Program-made: the position numbers and the translations under genes
Source of the DNA: Cupriavidus basilensis
GTDB lineage: Bacteria > Pseudomonadota > Gammaproteobacteria > Burkholderiales > Burkholderiaceae
DNA length: 64,000 nt
NCBI RefSeq assembly: GCF_000876015.1
Contig: NZ_BBQM01000004.1
Coordinates: 186,001-250,000 of the forward strand
Direction of reading: 5' to 3'
Shown here: piece by piece, positions 36,156 through 44,587 of the stretch
How positions within the stretch are numbered: the first letter of the stretch is position 1
Layout of the letters: every line of letters starts with the position of its first letter
Notes under the pieces: model-generated
The model's input: the letters and a program-made list of their open reading frames with translations, nothing else
Told to the model about the DNA's origin: nothing
Databases searched by the model: none

Positions 36156-38063
36156 TCATTGCGCGGCATCGGCAGGCGTTGCCGTGCCGGCGATGGTCGG
36201 CGCCGGCGCGGCCGCGTCGGCGCTGTCGCGCGGGCCCGCCATCGGGTCCTTGCTGGTGGTGGGCGCGGCCGGGGCGGGCGCCATCGGCGCGGCCGGCGCG
36301 CTGACCGGCGCCGGCAGCGGCGCGCCGGCGGGCGCTCTCGGCGGCATGACCACGTCCGGATGGCCTTCCATGTTGCCGTTGATGAAGACCTCGCCCGGGG
36401 TGGGCCTGCCGAAGGAGTCGGTCGGCATCGGGTAGTTGGCCGGCAGCGGCTTGACCAGGCGCGGCGTGACCACGAACAGCAGCTCGCTCTTGTCCTGCTG
36501 GAAGTTGGTGCTGCGGAACAGGTTGCCGAGGATCGGCAGTTCGCCGGCGCCCGGCAGGGCCTTGAGGCTGCCCGTGACGTTGCTCTTGATCAGGCCGCCG
36601 ATGGCGAAGCTCTGTCCGTCCATCACCTGCAGCGTGGTGGACGCGCGGCGTGTGGTGATCAGCGGCAGGATGGTGCTGCCGCTCAGGTTGGGCGCCGAGA
36701 GCGCGACGCCGGTGGGCGACAGCTCGGACACCTCGGGCGCCACCTTCAGGTTGATGCGGCCGTTGGCCAGCACCGTCGGCGTGAAGCGCAGGCCGACGCC
36801 GAAGGTCTCTTCCTGCAGCGTGATGGTGGTGCCGCCCGCGCTGGAGGCCTGCGGCACCGGGATGAAGACCTTGCCGCCGGCCAGGAAGCTCGCCTCCTGC
36901 CCGCTGATCGCCATCAGGTTGGGCTCGGCCAGCACCTTGACCAGGCTGTCGCCCTTCTGCGCGTCGACCTGGAAGTTGAACGGCAGGTTGTTGTGCTTGA
37001 TGCCGGTGATCACGCCCGCGCCGCCCGAGAGGAAGTTGGCCAGCAGGCCGAAGCTCCAGCTGCCGAAGGCGCCGTTGAGGTTGGACGCGGCGCCGAGCTG
37101 GTCGATCAGCGTCTTGGACACCTCGGCCACCTTCACTTCGAGCATCACCTGCTGCGGCGAATCCACCGTCATCATGTTGATGATGCGCTGGCTGCGCAGC
37201 GGCTGTCCGCCGGCGTTGCCGGTGCCGGCCATGCCCATGCCCATGCCGCCCATCGGCATGCCGTTCATGGCCAGCATGGGCTGGCCGGGCGCGCCGAAGC
37301 CTTGCGGCGGCGCCTGCAGGGGGCCGCGCGTCTGGCGCACGACAAAGGCGTTGGCGATGTCGATCACCATCTGGGCCACGGTGGAGTCCGGCACGTTGCC
37401 GGTCAGCACCAGGCTGTCGGCGGCGGCGGACACGCGCACGCCGCGCGCGCCGGGCAGCAGGTCGTGCAGGGTCGACTGCAGGCCGCCGGGGTCGGCGCCG
37501 ACCGTCACGTCGATGACCGTGCAGTTGCCGCTCTTGCCTTGCACGATCATGTTGGTGGTGCCGACATCCAGGCCGAGCAGGTAGAGCGTCTGCGGCGACA
37601 CCAGCATGGCCTGCACCACGCCGGGATTGCCCAGCGTGCGCGTGCGCACCGGCTCGGGCAGCGGCAGCATGCGCGACTTGCCCACCGGCACCGCGATCTG
37701 CTGCGGCTCGCGCGCCGCGCCCATGCAATTGGGCCCGCGGCTGAGGCCGGCATCGCTCGGCGGCGGCGGTACGCTGGCCGCGCCGATGGTGAGCTGGATC
37801 GGACCGTTGGCGGCGAGCTTCATCGCCTGCGGCGCAGTTTGTGCTGCCTGCGCGGCCTGTGCCTGGGCGGCGCCCGCCGCGCCCGCATTCCCCGTCGCGC
37901 CGGCGGTGCCGGCGGCCGCGGCATCAGCGGCCCGGGCCTGCTCGCTGCCCAGCCAGACGCAGGTCATCGACAGCACGGCGAGCGCGGTCAGGTTCAGGCG
38001 TGAGGGGCCGTTGCGCGGCGCGCGGCCGCGCGGGCTGCCCTCCTGGGTATGGTGTCGGTCCAT
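36156..38063 (-). CDS. rcpA: Tad pilus secretin RcpA/CpaC
   Basis: The 635-residue outer-membrane secretin forms the channel for the Flp pilus. It has a signal peptide, an Ala-rich linker, the pilus-associated N-domain (GKSRMLPLPEPVRTRTLGNP, VTVGADPGGL), a BON-like segment (RVSAAADSLVLTGNVPDS), and the secretin core with EVKVAEVSKTLIDQLGAA and LPILGNLFRSTNFQQDKSEL. The Ala/Pro-rich C-terminal extension of about 100 residues is unusual in length. I chose the ATG at 38063 because the frame upstream is not signal-like. Confidence 0.9.
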   Translation of the reverse strand: MDRHHTQEGSPRGRAPRNGPSRLNLTALAVLSMTCVWLGSEQARAADAAAAGTAGATGNAGAAGAAQAQAAQAAQTAPQAMKLAANGPIQLTIGAASVPPPPSDAGLSRGPNCMGAAREPQQIAVPVGKSRMLPLPEPVRTRTLGNPGVVQAMLVSPQTLYLLGLDVGTTNMIVQGKSGNCTVIDVTVGADPGGLQSTLHDLLPGARGVRVSAAADSLVLTGNVPDSTVAQMVIDIANAFVVRQTRGPLQAPPQGFGAPGQPMLAMNGMPMGGMGMGMAGTGNAGGQPLRSQRIINMMTVDSPQQVMLEVKVAEVSKTLIDQLGAASNLNGAFGSWSFGLLANFLSGGAGVITGIKHNNLPFNFQVDAQKGDSLVKVLAEPNLMAISGQEASFLAGGKVFIPVPQASSAGGTTITLQEETFGVGLRFTPTVLANGRINLKVAPEVSELSPTGVALSAPNLSGSTILPLITTRRASTTLQVMDGQSFAIGGLIKSNVTGSLKALPGAGELPILGNLFRSTNFQQDKSELLFVVTPRLVKPLPANYPMPTDSFGRPTPGEVFINGNMEGHPDVVMPPRAPAGAPLPAPVSAPAAPMAPAPAAPTTSKDPMAGPRDSADAAAPAPTIAGTATPADAAQ

Positions 38064-38131
38064 TTGATTTTCCCCCCGGTTGTTGACCCCAGTGGCTGGG
38101 GCCGGCATCTGGCGTCGTCGGCGTCCGTGCC

Positions 38132-38983
38132 TTAGAAGCATTCCTGGTTTTGCTGCATGCCGCTGATCACGCCCACGCAGTTGCTGGCGATCTTCTTCTC
38201 GGTCAGCCGCTGCACGACCTGTATCACCTTGGCCACCGGCGCCGGGGCCACCGCGGCCTTGAGCACGGGCTCGTTGAGCAAGCTGCGCTTGGTGGCGCCG
38301 GCGGTGTCGACCGGGCGCGGGTCGACCTGGTTGCGCAGCACCAGCGAGAGCGTGCCCACGCTGCGCGCCAGGTCGAGCTTCTCGGCTTCTTCCGGCGAGA
38401 CTTCCAGCGTCACGGCATTGACCACCTTGGGCTTGGTCTCGTCGCGGTTGACCTCCTGCGCGATGGCCAGCACCAGGATCTTCTCGAGCACGATCTTGGA
38501 GATCGACTGCTCGTTCTGCGTGGCGCCCTCGCTCCTGGCCTGGTCTTTCTGCGTGTTGACGATGATGTCGACGAAGCTGCCCGGCAGCGCGAAGCCGGCC
38601 ACGCCCACCACGTCGTTGACGCGCACGGTGATGGCGCGCTTGCCCTCGGCGATCACGGCGGAGAGGCCGCCGCGCGTGCCGACGGGCGTGAGCTTGGATT
38701 CGAGGATGGGCTCGCCGCGCATCACGCTGGCCTTGGTCACGCGGCCGTCGATCAGCTTCTGGTCGGTCAGCGCGCCGGGCGGCAGGCTCTCGCGCGGCCA
38801 GTCCACGACCTTGACGAACTCGGGCGCGAGCCGCTGGCCGAGGTTGATGTCGGTGCCGGCCACCACCACCTTGGTGACGCTGCCCGAGCTCTGCTGCATC
38901 ATCCAGCGCGAGGCCAGCACCACCGCCGCCAGCCCGGCCAGCGCCGCCACCAGCAGCATCACGATTGCGCGTACGTTTCTCAT
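38132..38983 (-). CDS. rcpC: Tad pilus assembly protein RcpC/CpaB
   Basis: The 283-residue protein has an N-terminal membrane anchor (AIVMLLVAALAGLAAVVLA) followed by an SAF domain (VVVAGTDINLGQRLAPEFVK, LTPVGTRGGLSAVIAEGKRA) and the RcpC/CpaB C-terminal domain (VNDVVGVAGFALPGSFVDII). It sits in the periplasm with the secretin. Two Cys close to the C-terminus (NCVGVISGMQQNQECF) could form a disulfide. It is 68 bp upstream of rcpA and 148 bp after the peptidase gene. Confidence 0.88.
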   Translation of the reverse strand: MRNVRAIVMLLVAALAGLAAVVLASRWMMQQSSGSVTKVVVAGTDINLGQRLAPEFVKVVDWPRESLPPGALTDQKLIDGRVTKASVMRGEPILESKLTPVGTRGGLSAVIAEGKRAITVRVNDVVGVAGFALPGSFVDIIVNTQKDQARSEGATQNEQSISKIVLEKILVLAIAQEVNRDETKPKVVNAVTLEVSPEEAEKLDLARSVGTLSLVLRNQVDPRPVDTAGATKRSLLNEPVLKAAVAPAPVAKVIQVVQRLTEKKIASNCVGVISGMQQNQECF

Positions 38984-39131
38984 TTGATGGTCCTCCCCAG
39001 TGTGGATCCAGGCATCGGCGCCGCCGGCGAGGCGCGAGTGCCTCCCCTGGCCCTGGCGCCAGTTCCGTTCATCGTCGTCGTCGTTGTTGTTTTGTCTTTG
39101 TCTTTCGTGGCGGGGCCGTGCGCCCGGCTCG

Positions 39132-39659
39132 TCAGAGCACGCCCGTCATCACCAGCACCACGCCGCCCGCGATCGCCACCGCGTAGGGCAGGCGGGCCGC
39201 CGTGGTCAGCTTGTCCCTGCCGGCCAGATTGGCCCGCAGGCCGAGCGGCAGCCACAGCAGGCGCGTGCCGATCCCGGACAATGTCTTTCTCACCCGCTTG
39301 CGCATCAGCATGACGGCCAGCGCGAGCAGCCCTCCCACGGCGAAGCTCGCGATGGCGATCTCCAGCGCCGCCTGCGGTCCGGCGAAGGCGCCGATGCCGG
39401 CCATCAGCTTGGCATCGCCGGCGCCCACGGCGCCGAGCAGGTACAGCGCCAGGTAGGGCGCGAATCCGGCCAGCGCGCCGGTCAGCCAGGCCTGGGCGCC
39501 CTGGCCTGGCCCGTGCAAGGTCATCTGCAGCGCCAGCGCCAGCAGGAGTCCGGCCGCGACCAGCCAGTTGGGGATACGGTGGCTGCGCATGTCGCTGGCG
39601 GCGGCAAGTCCGGCCAGGGCGAGCAGGTATCCGCTGGTAAGAGGGTCAAAGGTACTCAT
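39132..39659 (-). CDS. tadV: Tad prepilin peptidase TadV/CpaA
   Basis: The 175-residue polytopic membrane aspartic peptidase cleaves the Flp and TadE/F leaders. The two catalytic Asp are visible in ASDMRSHRIPNWL and AVGAGDAKLMAG (the GxGD motif). It lacks the methyltransferase domain of PilD-type enzymes, as is normal for the Tad family. It lies 110 bp downstream of the pilin gene flp. Confidence 0.9.
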   Translation of the reverse strand: MSTFDPLTSGYLLALAGLAAASDMRSHRIPNWLVAAGLLLALALQMTLHGPGQGAQAWLTGALAGFAPYLALYLLGAVGAGDAKLMAGIGAFAGPQAALEIAIASFAVGGLLALAVMLMRKRVRKTLSGIGTRLLWLPLGLRANLAGRDKLTTAARLPYAVAIAGGVVLVMTGVL

Positions 39660-39769
39660 GGCATCCTCGTTGCATGAAGCGCGTGACGGCGTGATACCGA
39701 GGCATTCGCGGGCAGGCGGCGCGCGGCCCGGTCGGATTCGGATCCGGCCGGGACGCGCGGGCGGCAGGC

Positions 39770-39955
39770 TCAGGCGGCCGCCGTCGTCAGCGCCGCCTGG
39801 ATCTTCGACCAGATGCTGCCGACCGCGGTGGCCAGGGCCGGGCCCGACACGATCATGACCAGCGCCACGAACGCCAGCAGCAGCGCATATTCCACGCCGG
39901 CAGCCCCGTCTTCTTCACGCGCAAAACGCTTGATGCCTTCGAACATGGTGTTCAT
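39770..39955 (-). CDS. flp: Flp-type major pilin
   Basis: This 61-residue prepilin is the structural subunit of the Flp/Tad pilus. A short charged leader ends at REEDG, and the predicted mature chain starts AAGVEYALLLAFVALVMIVS, with the conserved Glu-Tyr pair at positions 5-6. Cleavage by TadV after the Gly leaves about 45 residues. The ATG at 39955 has a strong ribosome site (AAGGAG). It is the first gene of the locus, as usual, and its promoter must lie in the long gap upstream. Confidence 0.92.
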   Translation of the reverse strand: MNTMFEGIKRFAREEDGAAGVEYALLLAFVALVMIVSGPALATAVGSIWSKIQAALTTAAA

Positions 39956-41214
39956 GTCCTTCTCCTTTACGTCATGGTTCAAGGGGAAAAAGCGCCCGCT
40001 GAGAGTCGGGCACAAGATTCGGCCGGTGGTGCCGGCCGTGGCCAAGCCAGGGGGATTCCTCGATGACGCGTGCGCGGTGGCGCAGCAGCGATGCAAGCAT
40101 CGCCGCCTCCCCGTGGCGCTACGCGACAAGGCGGGCCTCCCGGCTCCACCAGTCTTCAGGGAACCGTGTGGCTGGGTGCCAGCCGCGGGTCCTCACCCGG
40201 CGCGGTCGCCGCTTGCTGCGGCTTGTTGCGCTGGTAGGTGCCGCGAACCGGTTCTGACCTCCCTCAGGAACCGGTCCGCGCCTGAAAGTGCTGCAAGACT
40301 GCCTGTGATCGCCGCCGCGGCGCGTTGCTCGTCGCCGCTGCGGCGTGGGCCGTGGAAACAAAGATTGCGCCGGCCCGCCGCCAAACCTCCCCGCGAAACG
40401 GCTGCCCTGTCACGGCAACCGCTTCCCCCCCGTTTTCAATGCTTTGTCGTGATGCCGGGGCTGCCGGATTGCACCGGCTTGGCCCTGGCATCCTCGGCGT
40501 ACCGTGTTGTCTTGTTCCCGGTCGCTCTGGTCTTTGTAACGGGCATAAGAGCGACGAACATGCCAGTGAACCTAAGTGTTTGATTTGATTGGTGATGTTT
40601 TTGGGCTACTTGTAACTTGACGCGGTTCTTGTAACAGGATGTTTCCCTGGTGTTACTGTGGCGCGGTGCTGCCGTGCCCGGCCGGATCGCGCGGGCCGGC
40701 CGCGTAGTGGCGTGGCCGGCGCCTGGCGGTGCGATCAAGTGCATGACAAGGCGCGCTCGTCATGTTTTCAGGCAAAATCGTGCCCGGCGGGGTCGGGTAA
40801 GCGCGCAGGCGCATCCGGGTGGTGGAGCAGCCGCCGCACCGTCGCGCAAATGGTTTCATGCGCGATACGGCGGGGCCCGGAGCGGGCCGCGTGGGCCAGC
40901 GCACGCTGCGCCGCGCGCATGCCCGCCGGCGGTGCGGGCAACGCGCGTCCGGATGAGGCCGGCGCCAAAAGCTGTAGCCGCGCTGTAGTCGCGCGGTAGG
41001 CCAACGTGGGCCGGCGCACGCCCGGGGCGGCGCTTTCTCGCTCTGTTGGATGAGGCAGGAACTTCTTACAAATCGGCCCGGTGACGGCGATTTTGGTTGC
41101 AGTCCTGATACATTGCTCGCCGCCACGATGGCGGTGGGCTATCGTCGCCCGATTTTCCGCCGGCGCATGGGCCTAGACGGGTACCGTTTGCGGCATTCAA
41201 GGGAGAAGCCAGCA
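39956..41214. other. 1.26-kb gap between the Tad locus and the DUF898 gene
   Basis: No gene could be supported here, though frames of 60-160 codons exist. Near the flp start the sequence has a GGCCGG / CCGGCC hairpin (40021-40037). At 40243-40280 an imperfect inverted repeat includes the palindrome GAACCGGTTC. At 40530-40660 the sequence is AT-rich and has TTGTAAC three times (ending near 40540, 40616 and 40635), plus GTAACA / TGTTAC arms at 40631-40656. The part from 40660 to 41160 is GC-rich and featureless. The AT-rich block is the best candidate for the flp promoter, which would give a long leader RNA. Confidence 0.5.
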
Positions 41215-42288
41215 ATGCACGACAGCAATAACGATTTCCCGGTGCCGGCCTCGGCCGCGCCCGCCGCGCAGCCGCATCCGCTGCGGTTCGAGTTCGTCGG
41301 CTCGGGCTCGGAGTACTTCCGCATCTGGATCGTCAATGCGCTGCTGACGATCGTCACGCTGGGCATCTACTCGCCCTGGGCCAAGGTGCGCACCATGCAG
41401 TATTTCTACCGCAACACGCGGCTCGACAACGCCAGCTTCGACTATCACGGCCGCCCCACGGCCATCCTCAAGGGCCGGGCCATCGTGTTCGCGCTGGCGG
41501 CGGTGTTCCAGCTCACCGGCCACGTCTCCATACTGCTGTCGCTGGCGCTGGGCCTCGCGCTGGCGCTGGTGTTCCCGCTGCTGCTGGTGCGCTCGCTGCG
41601 CTTTCGCATGGCGAACTCCAGCTACCGCGGCCTGCGCTTCGCCTTCACCGGCGGCGACGCCGAGGCCTACAAGGTGTTCCTGCTGTGGCCCGCGCTCGCG
41701 GTGCTCACGCTCTATGCGCTGGCGCCGCTGGCGCACCAGCGCTTCAAGCGCTACCAGCACAACCACACGCGCTTCGGCACGGCGCCGTTCGCCATCGATG
41801 CCGCCGCGGGCGGCTTCTACGGCGTGTACCTGCGCGCTTTCGGCATGATGGTGGCGGTGGGCGTGCTCGCCGCGGTCGTCGTCGGCGTGCTCGGCCATGC
41901 CCTCGGCGGCAGCGCGGGCGGCGCGGCGATGGCCTTCCTGGCGGCGGTGGCGGGTTTCTACGTGGCGCTGCTGTCGATCGGGCCGTTCTTCATGGCGCGC
42001 CTGCAGAACCTGGTGTGGAACCACACCACGCTGGCGCCGCATGCGTTTCGCAGCGAGGTCAGGGCCGGGCGGCTGTTCTTCATCTTCTTCACCAACCTGA
42101 TCGTCACCGTGTTCACGCTGGGCCTGTTCATGCCGTTCGCCAAGGTGCGCTCGACGCGCTACCGGGTCGAGAGCATGACCATGCTGGCGGCGGCGCCGCT
42201 GGATGCCTTCGTGGCCGGCGAAACCCAGCAGGTCGGCGCGCTCGGCGACGCGGCGGTGGACTGGTACGACATCGACATCGCGCTGTGA
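41215..42288 (+). CDS. YjgN family (DUF898) inner-membrane protein
   Basis: The 357-residue polytopic membrane protein belongs to the YjgN/DUF898 family, whose function is unknown. Repeated signatures include VTLGIYSPWAKVRTMQYFYR near the start, SLRFRMANSSYRGLRFAFTG in the middle and FTLGLFMPFAKVRSTRYRVE near the end, which shows an internal duplication. The ATG at 41215 follows GGGAG. The M48 protease gene begins 36 bp downstream; the pair is often found together and may act in envelope quality control, which is an inference. Confidence 0.85.
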   Translation: MHDSNNDFPVPASAAPAAQPHPLRFEFVGSGSEYFRIWIVNALLTIVTLGIYSPWAKVRTMQYFYRNTRLDNASFDYHGRPTAILKGRAIVFALAAVFQLTGHVSILLSLALGLALALVFPLLLVRSLRFRMANSSYRGLRFAFTGGDAEAYKVFLLWPALAVLTLYALAPLAHQRFKRYQHNHTRFGTAPFAIDAAAGGFYGVYLRAFGMMVAVGVLAAVVVGVLGHALGGSAGGAAMAFLAAVAGFYVALLSIGPFFMARLQNLVWNHTTLAPHAFRSEVRAGRLFFIFFTNLIVTVFTLGLFMPFAKVRSTRYRVESMTMLAAAPLDAFVAGETQQVGALGDAAVDWYDIDIAL

Positions 42289-42324
42289 GCCCGCCGTGAG
42301 CCTTGCCTTGATCCCGTCCGCCTG

Positions 42325-43473
42325 ATGCCGCATCCCTCCCAGGCTCCGGCCCCGGTCGCCGCCACTTACTACGATGGCCGCTCGTCGCGCGCGCACGCGG
42401 CCAGCTTGTCGGTCGAGGGGCGCGAGGCGGTGCTGCGCGACGGCGGCGGCGCGGTGCTGCGGCGCGCTCCGCTGTCGGCGCTGCGGGTGTCGGAGCGCGT
42501 GCGCCGCGCGCCGCGCCTGGTGACGTTCGCCGACGGCGCGTTCTGCGAGATCGCCGACCACGCCGGGCTGGCCGCGCTGCTGGCCGCCAGCGGCCATCGC
42601 GAGGGCTGGGTGGCGCGCGCGCAGAACAGCTGGCGGCTGGTGCTGCTGTCGGTGCTCGGGCTGGCGGCGGTGCTGGCGGTCGGCTACGTCGTGGTGCTGC
42701 CGTGGGGCGCGGGCGTGGTGGCGCGCCGCGTGCCGCCGGCGCTGGAAGCGCGGCTCGGCGAGGCGACGCTGGCCAGCATCGACGACGGGCTGCTGGCGCC
42801 ATCCCGGCTGCCTGCCGCGCAGCAGGAGCGCGTCCGCGCGGACTTCGCCGCGCTGCGGCGCCCGCCCGACCCGGGCCACGACTACCGCATCGTGTTCCGC
42901 CGCGGCGGCCAGCTTGGCGCCAACGCGCTGGCGCTGCCGGGCGGCACCATCGTCGTCACCGACGAACTGGTGAAGCTGGCCGGCGCCGGCCCGGGCCTGA
43001 GCGGTGTGCTGGCCCACGAAGCCGGGCACGTGGCGCAGCGCCACGGATTGCAGCAGGTGCTGCAGGCCTCGGCGGTGGGCGCGCTGGCGGCGTATTTCTT
43101 CGGCGACTACTCCAGCGTGCTGGCGGGCGTGCCGGCGACGCTGCTGACGCTGCGCTACTCGCGCGAGCACGAGCGCGCGGCCGATGCCTACGCGGTCGAG
43201 GTCATGCGGGACAACCGCCTGCCGGTGTCGGCCTTCGCCGACGTGCTGGAGGCGCTGGAGGCCGCGCACAGGCAGGAGGAGGCGGCGGCGCCGGCGGCCA
43301 GCGGCGACGCCTCCGCCGGCGCCGGCGGGCGCGAGACCAAGCGCGAGCGCCGCAGCCGCCGCGCCGCCGAGGACGGCGACAAGGCCGGGGACAACGATTT
43401 CTTCTCCACCCATCCGCTCACGCGCGAGCGCATCGAGGCCCTGCGCGCGGCGGCGCGGAACCAGGGCGGCTAG
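42325..43473 (+). CDS. M48-family membrane metalloprotease
   Basis: The 382-residue zinc protease has one membrane segment (about residues 110-132) and a peptidase domain with the HExxH motif in VLAHEAGHVAQRHG. The third ligand Glu is in REHERAADAYAVEV, and THPLTRERIEAL is near the C-terminus as in BepA/Oma1-like enzymes. An Ala/Gly-rich and basic insert lies at about residues 320-350. It follows the DUF898 gene as a likely operon partner. Its stop overlaps that of the convergent LysR gene. Confidence 0.85.
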   Translation: MPHPSQAPAPVAATYYDGRSSRAHAASLSVEGREAVLRDGGGAVLRRAPLSALRVSERVRRAPRLVTFADGAFCEIADHAGLAALLAASGHREGWVARAQNSWRLVLLSVLGLAAVLAVGYVVVLPWGAGVVARRVPPALEARLGEATLASIDDGLLAPSRLPAAQQERVRADFAALRRPPDPGHDYRIVFRRGGQLGANALALPGGTIVVTDELVKLAGAGPGLSGVLAHEAGHVAQRHGLQQVLQASAVGALAAYFFGDYSSVLAGVPATLLTLRYSREHERAADAYAVEVMRDNRLPVSAFADVLEALEAAHRQEEAAAPAASGDASAGAGGRETKRERRSRRAAEDGDKAGDNDFFSTHPLTRERIEALRAAARNQGG

Positions 43474-44510
43474 ATCCCCGCGGGCCGCACGCCGTCCGGC
43501 AGCGACGAAGCCGCCACCTGCGCCTGCAGCCAGGCGTGGAACTGCTGGATGGTCTTCTCGCGCGGATTGGCTTCGCGCCAGATGACCCAGTAGTGCAGGC
43601 TGGACGGGATGCGCGCGGTGCCCAGCTGCACCAGCTCGCCGCTGGCGAGATAGTCGCGCGCCAGCTGCAGGCGCGCCGTGGCCGCGCCCTGGCCGGCCAC
43701 GGCCGATTGCAGCAGCATGCCGGCGTCCTGGAAGATCGGTCCGCGCTCGGGCTCGCTGGGCGGCAGGCCGGCCGCTTCCAGCCAGTCGCGCCACGGCCGC
43801 AGGGCGAAGCGCAGCATCGGCAGGCGCGGCAGGTCCGCCAGCGTGAAGCCGGGATAGCGCGCCAGCAGCGCCGGGCTGGCCACCGCGACCACGTGGTCCT
43901 CGATCAGGTTGTGGCAGGCGAAGCCGGGCAGGTCCACGCGCTGGTGCCAGATGCCCACGTCCACCGCGTAGGGGTCGGGCGGGCTGATCTCGGCGTGCAG
44001 CCGCAGGTGCAGGTCCAGCCCCGGCAGCACGTCGCGCAGGCTGGGCAGGCGGCGGATCAGCCAGGCATTGGCGAGATCCGCCATCACGCTCACTTCCAGC
44101 CGTATCACCTGCGGCGCGCAGCCGTTGCTGGCCTCGCGCAGGCCGTCCTGCAGCTCGGCCAGGCCGTCGCGGATGCGCTCGGCCAGGCGCGCGCCCACGC
44201 TGGTGGGCATCATCAGGTGGGCGGCGCGCTGGAACAGCTTGGTGCCGAGGCTGGCCTCCAGCGCGCGGATATGGTGGCTGATCGCGCTGTGGGTCAGCGC
44301 CAGCTCCTGCGCCGCGCGCGAGAAGCTGCGGTGCCGGGCCGCGGCCTCCACGGCGCGCAGCGCCTGCAGCGCGGGCAGGTGCGGGGCGGCGCGCTGGCGC
44401 GTGGCGCCGGGCGCCGGCGCGCCAGCGGGGCCATCGGCCACGGTGGCGGCGGTGGCCGGGATGGACGGCGGCGCGGCCGGCGGGGCGGGCTTGGGCGTTC
44501 GGGAGGTCAT
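43470..44510 (-). CDS. LysR-family regulator (GcvA-like)
   Basis: The 346-residue protein has a Pro/Ala-rich N-terminal extension of about 45 residues, then an HTH (LRAVEAAARHRSFSRAAQEL, ALTHSAISHHIRALEASLG) and a substrate-binding domain of the GcvA type (DVGIWHQRVDLPG). I chose ATG 44510; a TTG nine bases upstream is also open. It diverges from the MFS transporter gene with 77 bp between them, which holds a perfect inverted repeat, so it probably controls that gene. Confidence 0.85.
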   Translation of the reverse strand: MTSRTPKPAPPAAPPSIPATAATVADGPAGAPAPGATRQRAAPHLPALQALRAVEAAARHRSFSRAAQELALTHSAISHHIRALEASLGTKLFQRAAHLMMPTSVGARLAERIRDGLAELQDGLREASNGCAPQVIRLEVSVMADLANAWLIRRLPSLRDVLPGLDLHLRLHAEISPPDPYAVDVGIWHQRVDLPGFACHNLIEDHVVAVASPALLARYPGFTLADLPRLPMLRFALRPWRDWLEAAGLPPSEPERGPIFQDAGMLLQSAVAGQGAATARLQLARDYLASGELVQLGTARIPSSLHYWVIWREANPREKTIQQFHAWLQAQVAASSLPDGVRPAGI

Positions 44511-44559
44511 TGCCGTCAAATTCTACTCACAATCGCGGCAGGTATCTTTCGTTGGCCTT

Positions 44560-44583
44560 GCATTGTGCGACTCGGGACAATGC
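44560..44583. promoter_or_regulatory. Inverted repeat between LysR and MFS genes, likely operator
   Basis: GCATTGT (44560-44566) and ACAATGC (44577-44583) are exact inverted copies 10 bases apart, centred in a divergent LysR/target pair. The half-site ATTGT...ACAAT contains the T-N11-A core of LysR operators. It ends four bases before the MFS ATG, so it may also fold in the mRNA and cover the ribosome site. Confidence 0.55.
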
Positions 44584-44587
44584 CGGC

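Noticed and set aside
40063..41019. Frames of 60-113 codons in the gap between flp and the DUF898 gene
   Set aside because: They lack ribosome sites and protein motifs, overlap on both strands, and are expected by chance in GC-rich DNA.
40660..41160. Possible pseudogene remnant upstream of the DUF898 gene
   Set aside because: A minus-strand frame (40768-41019) looks weakly protein-like, but I could not relate it to any family or find a broken reading frame pattern.
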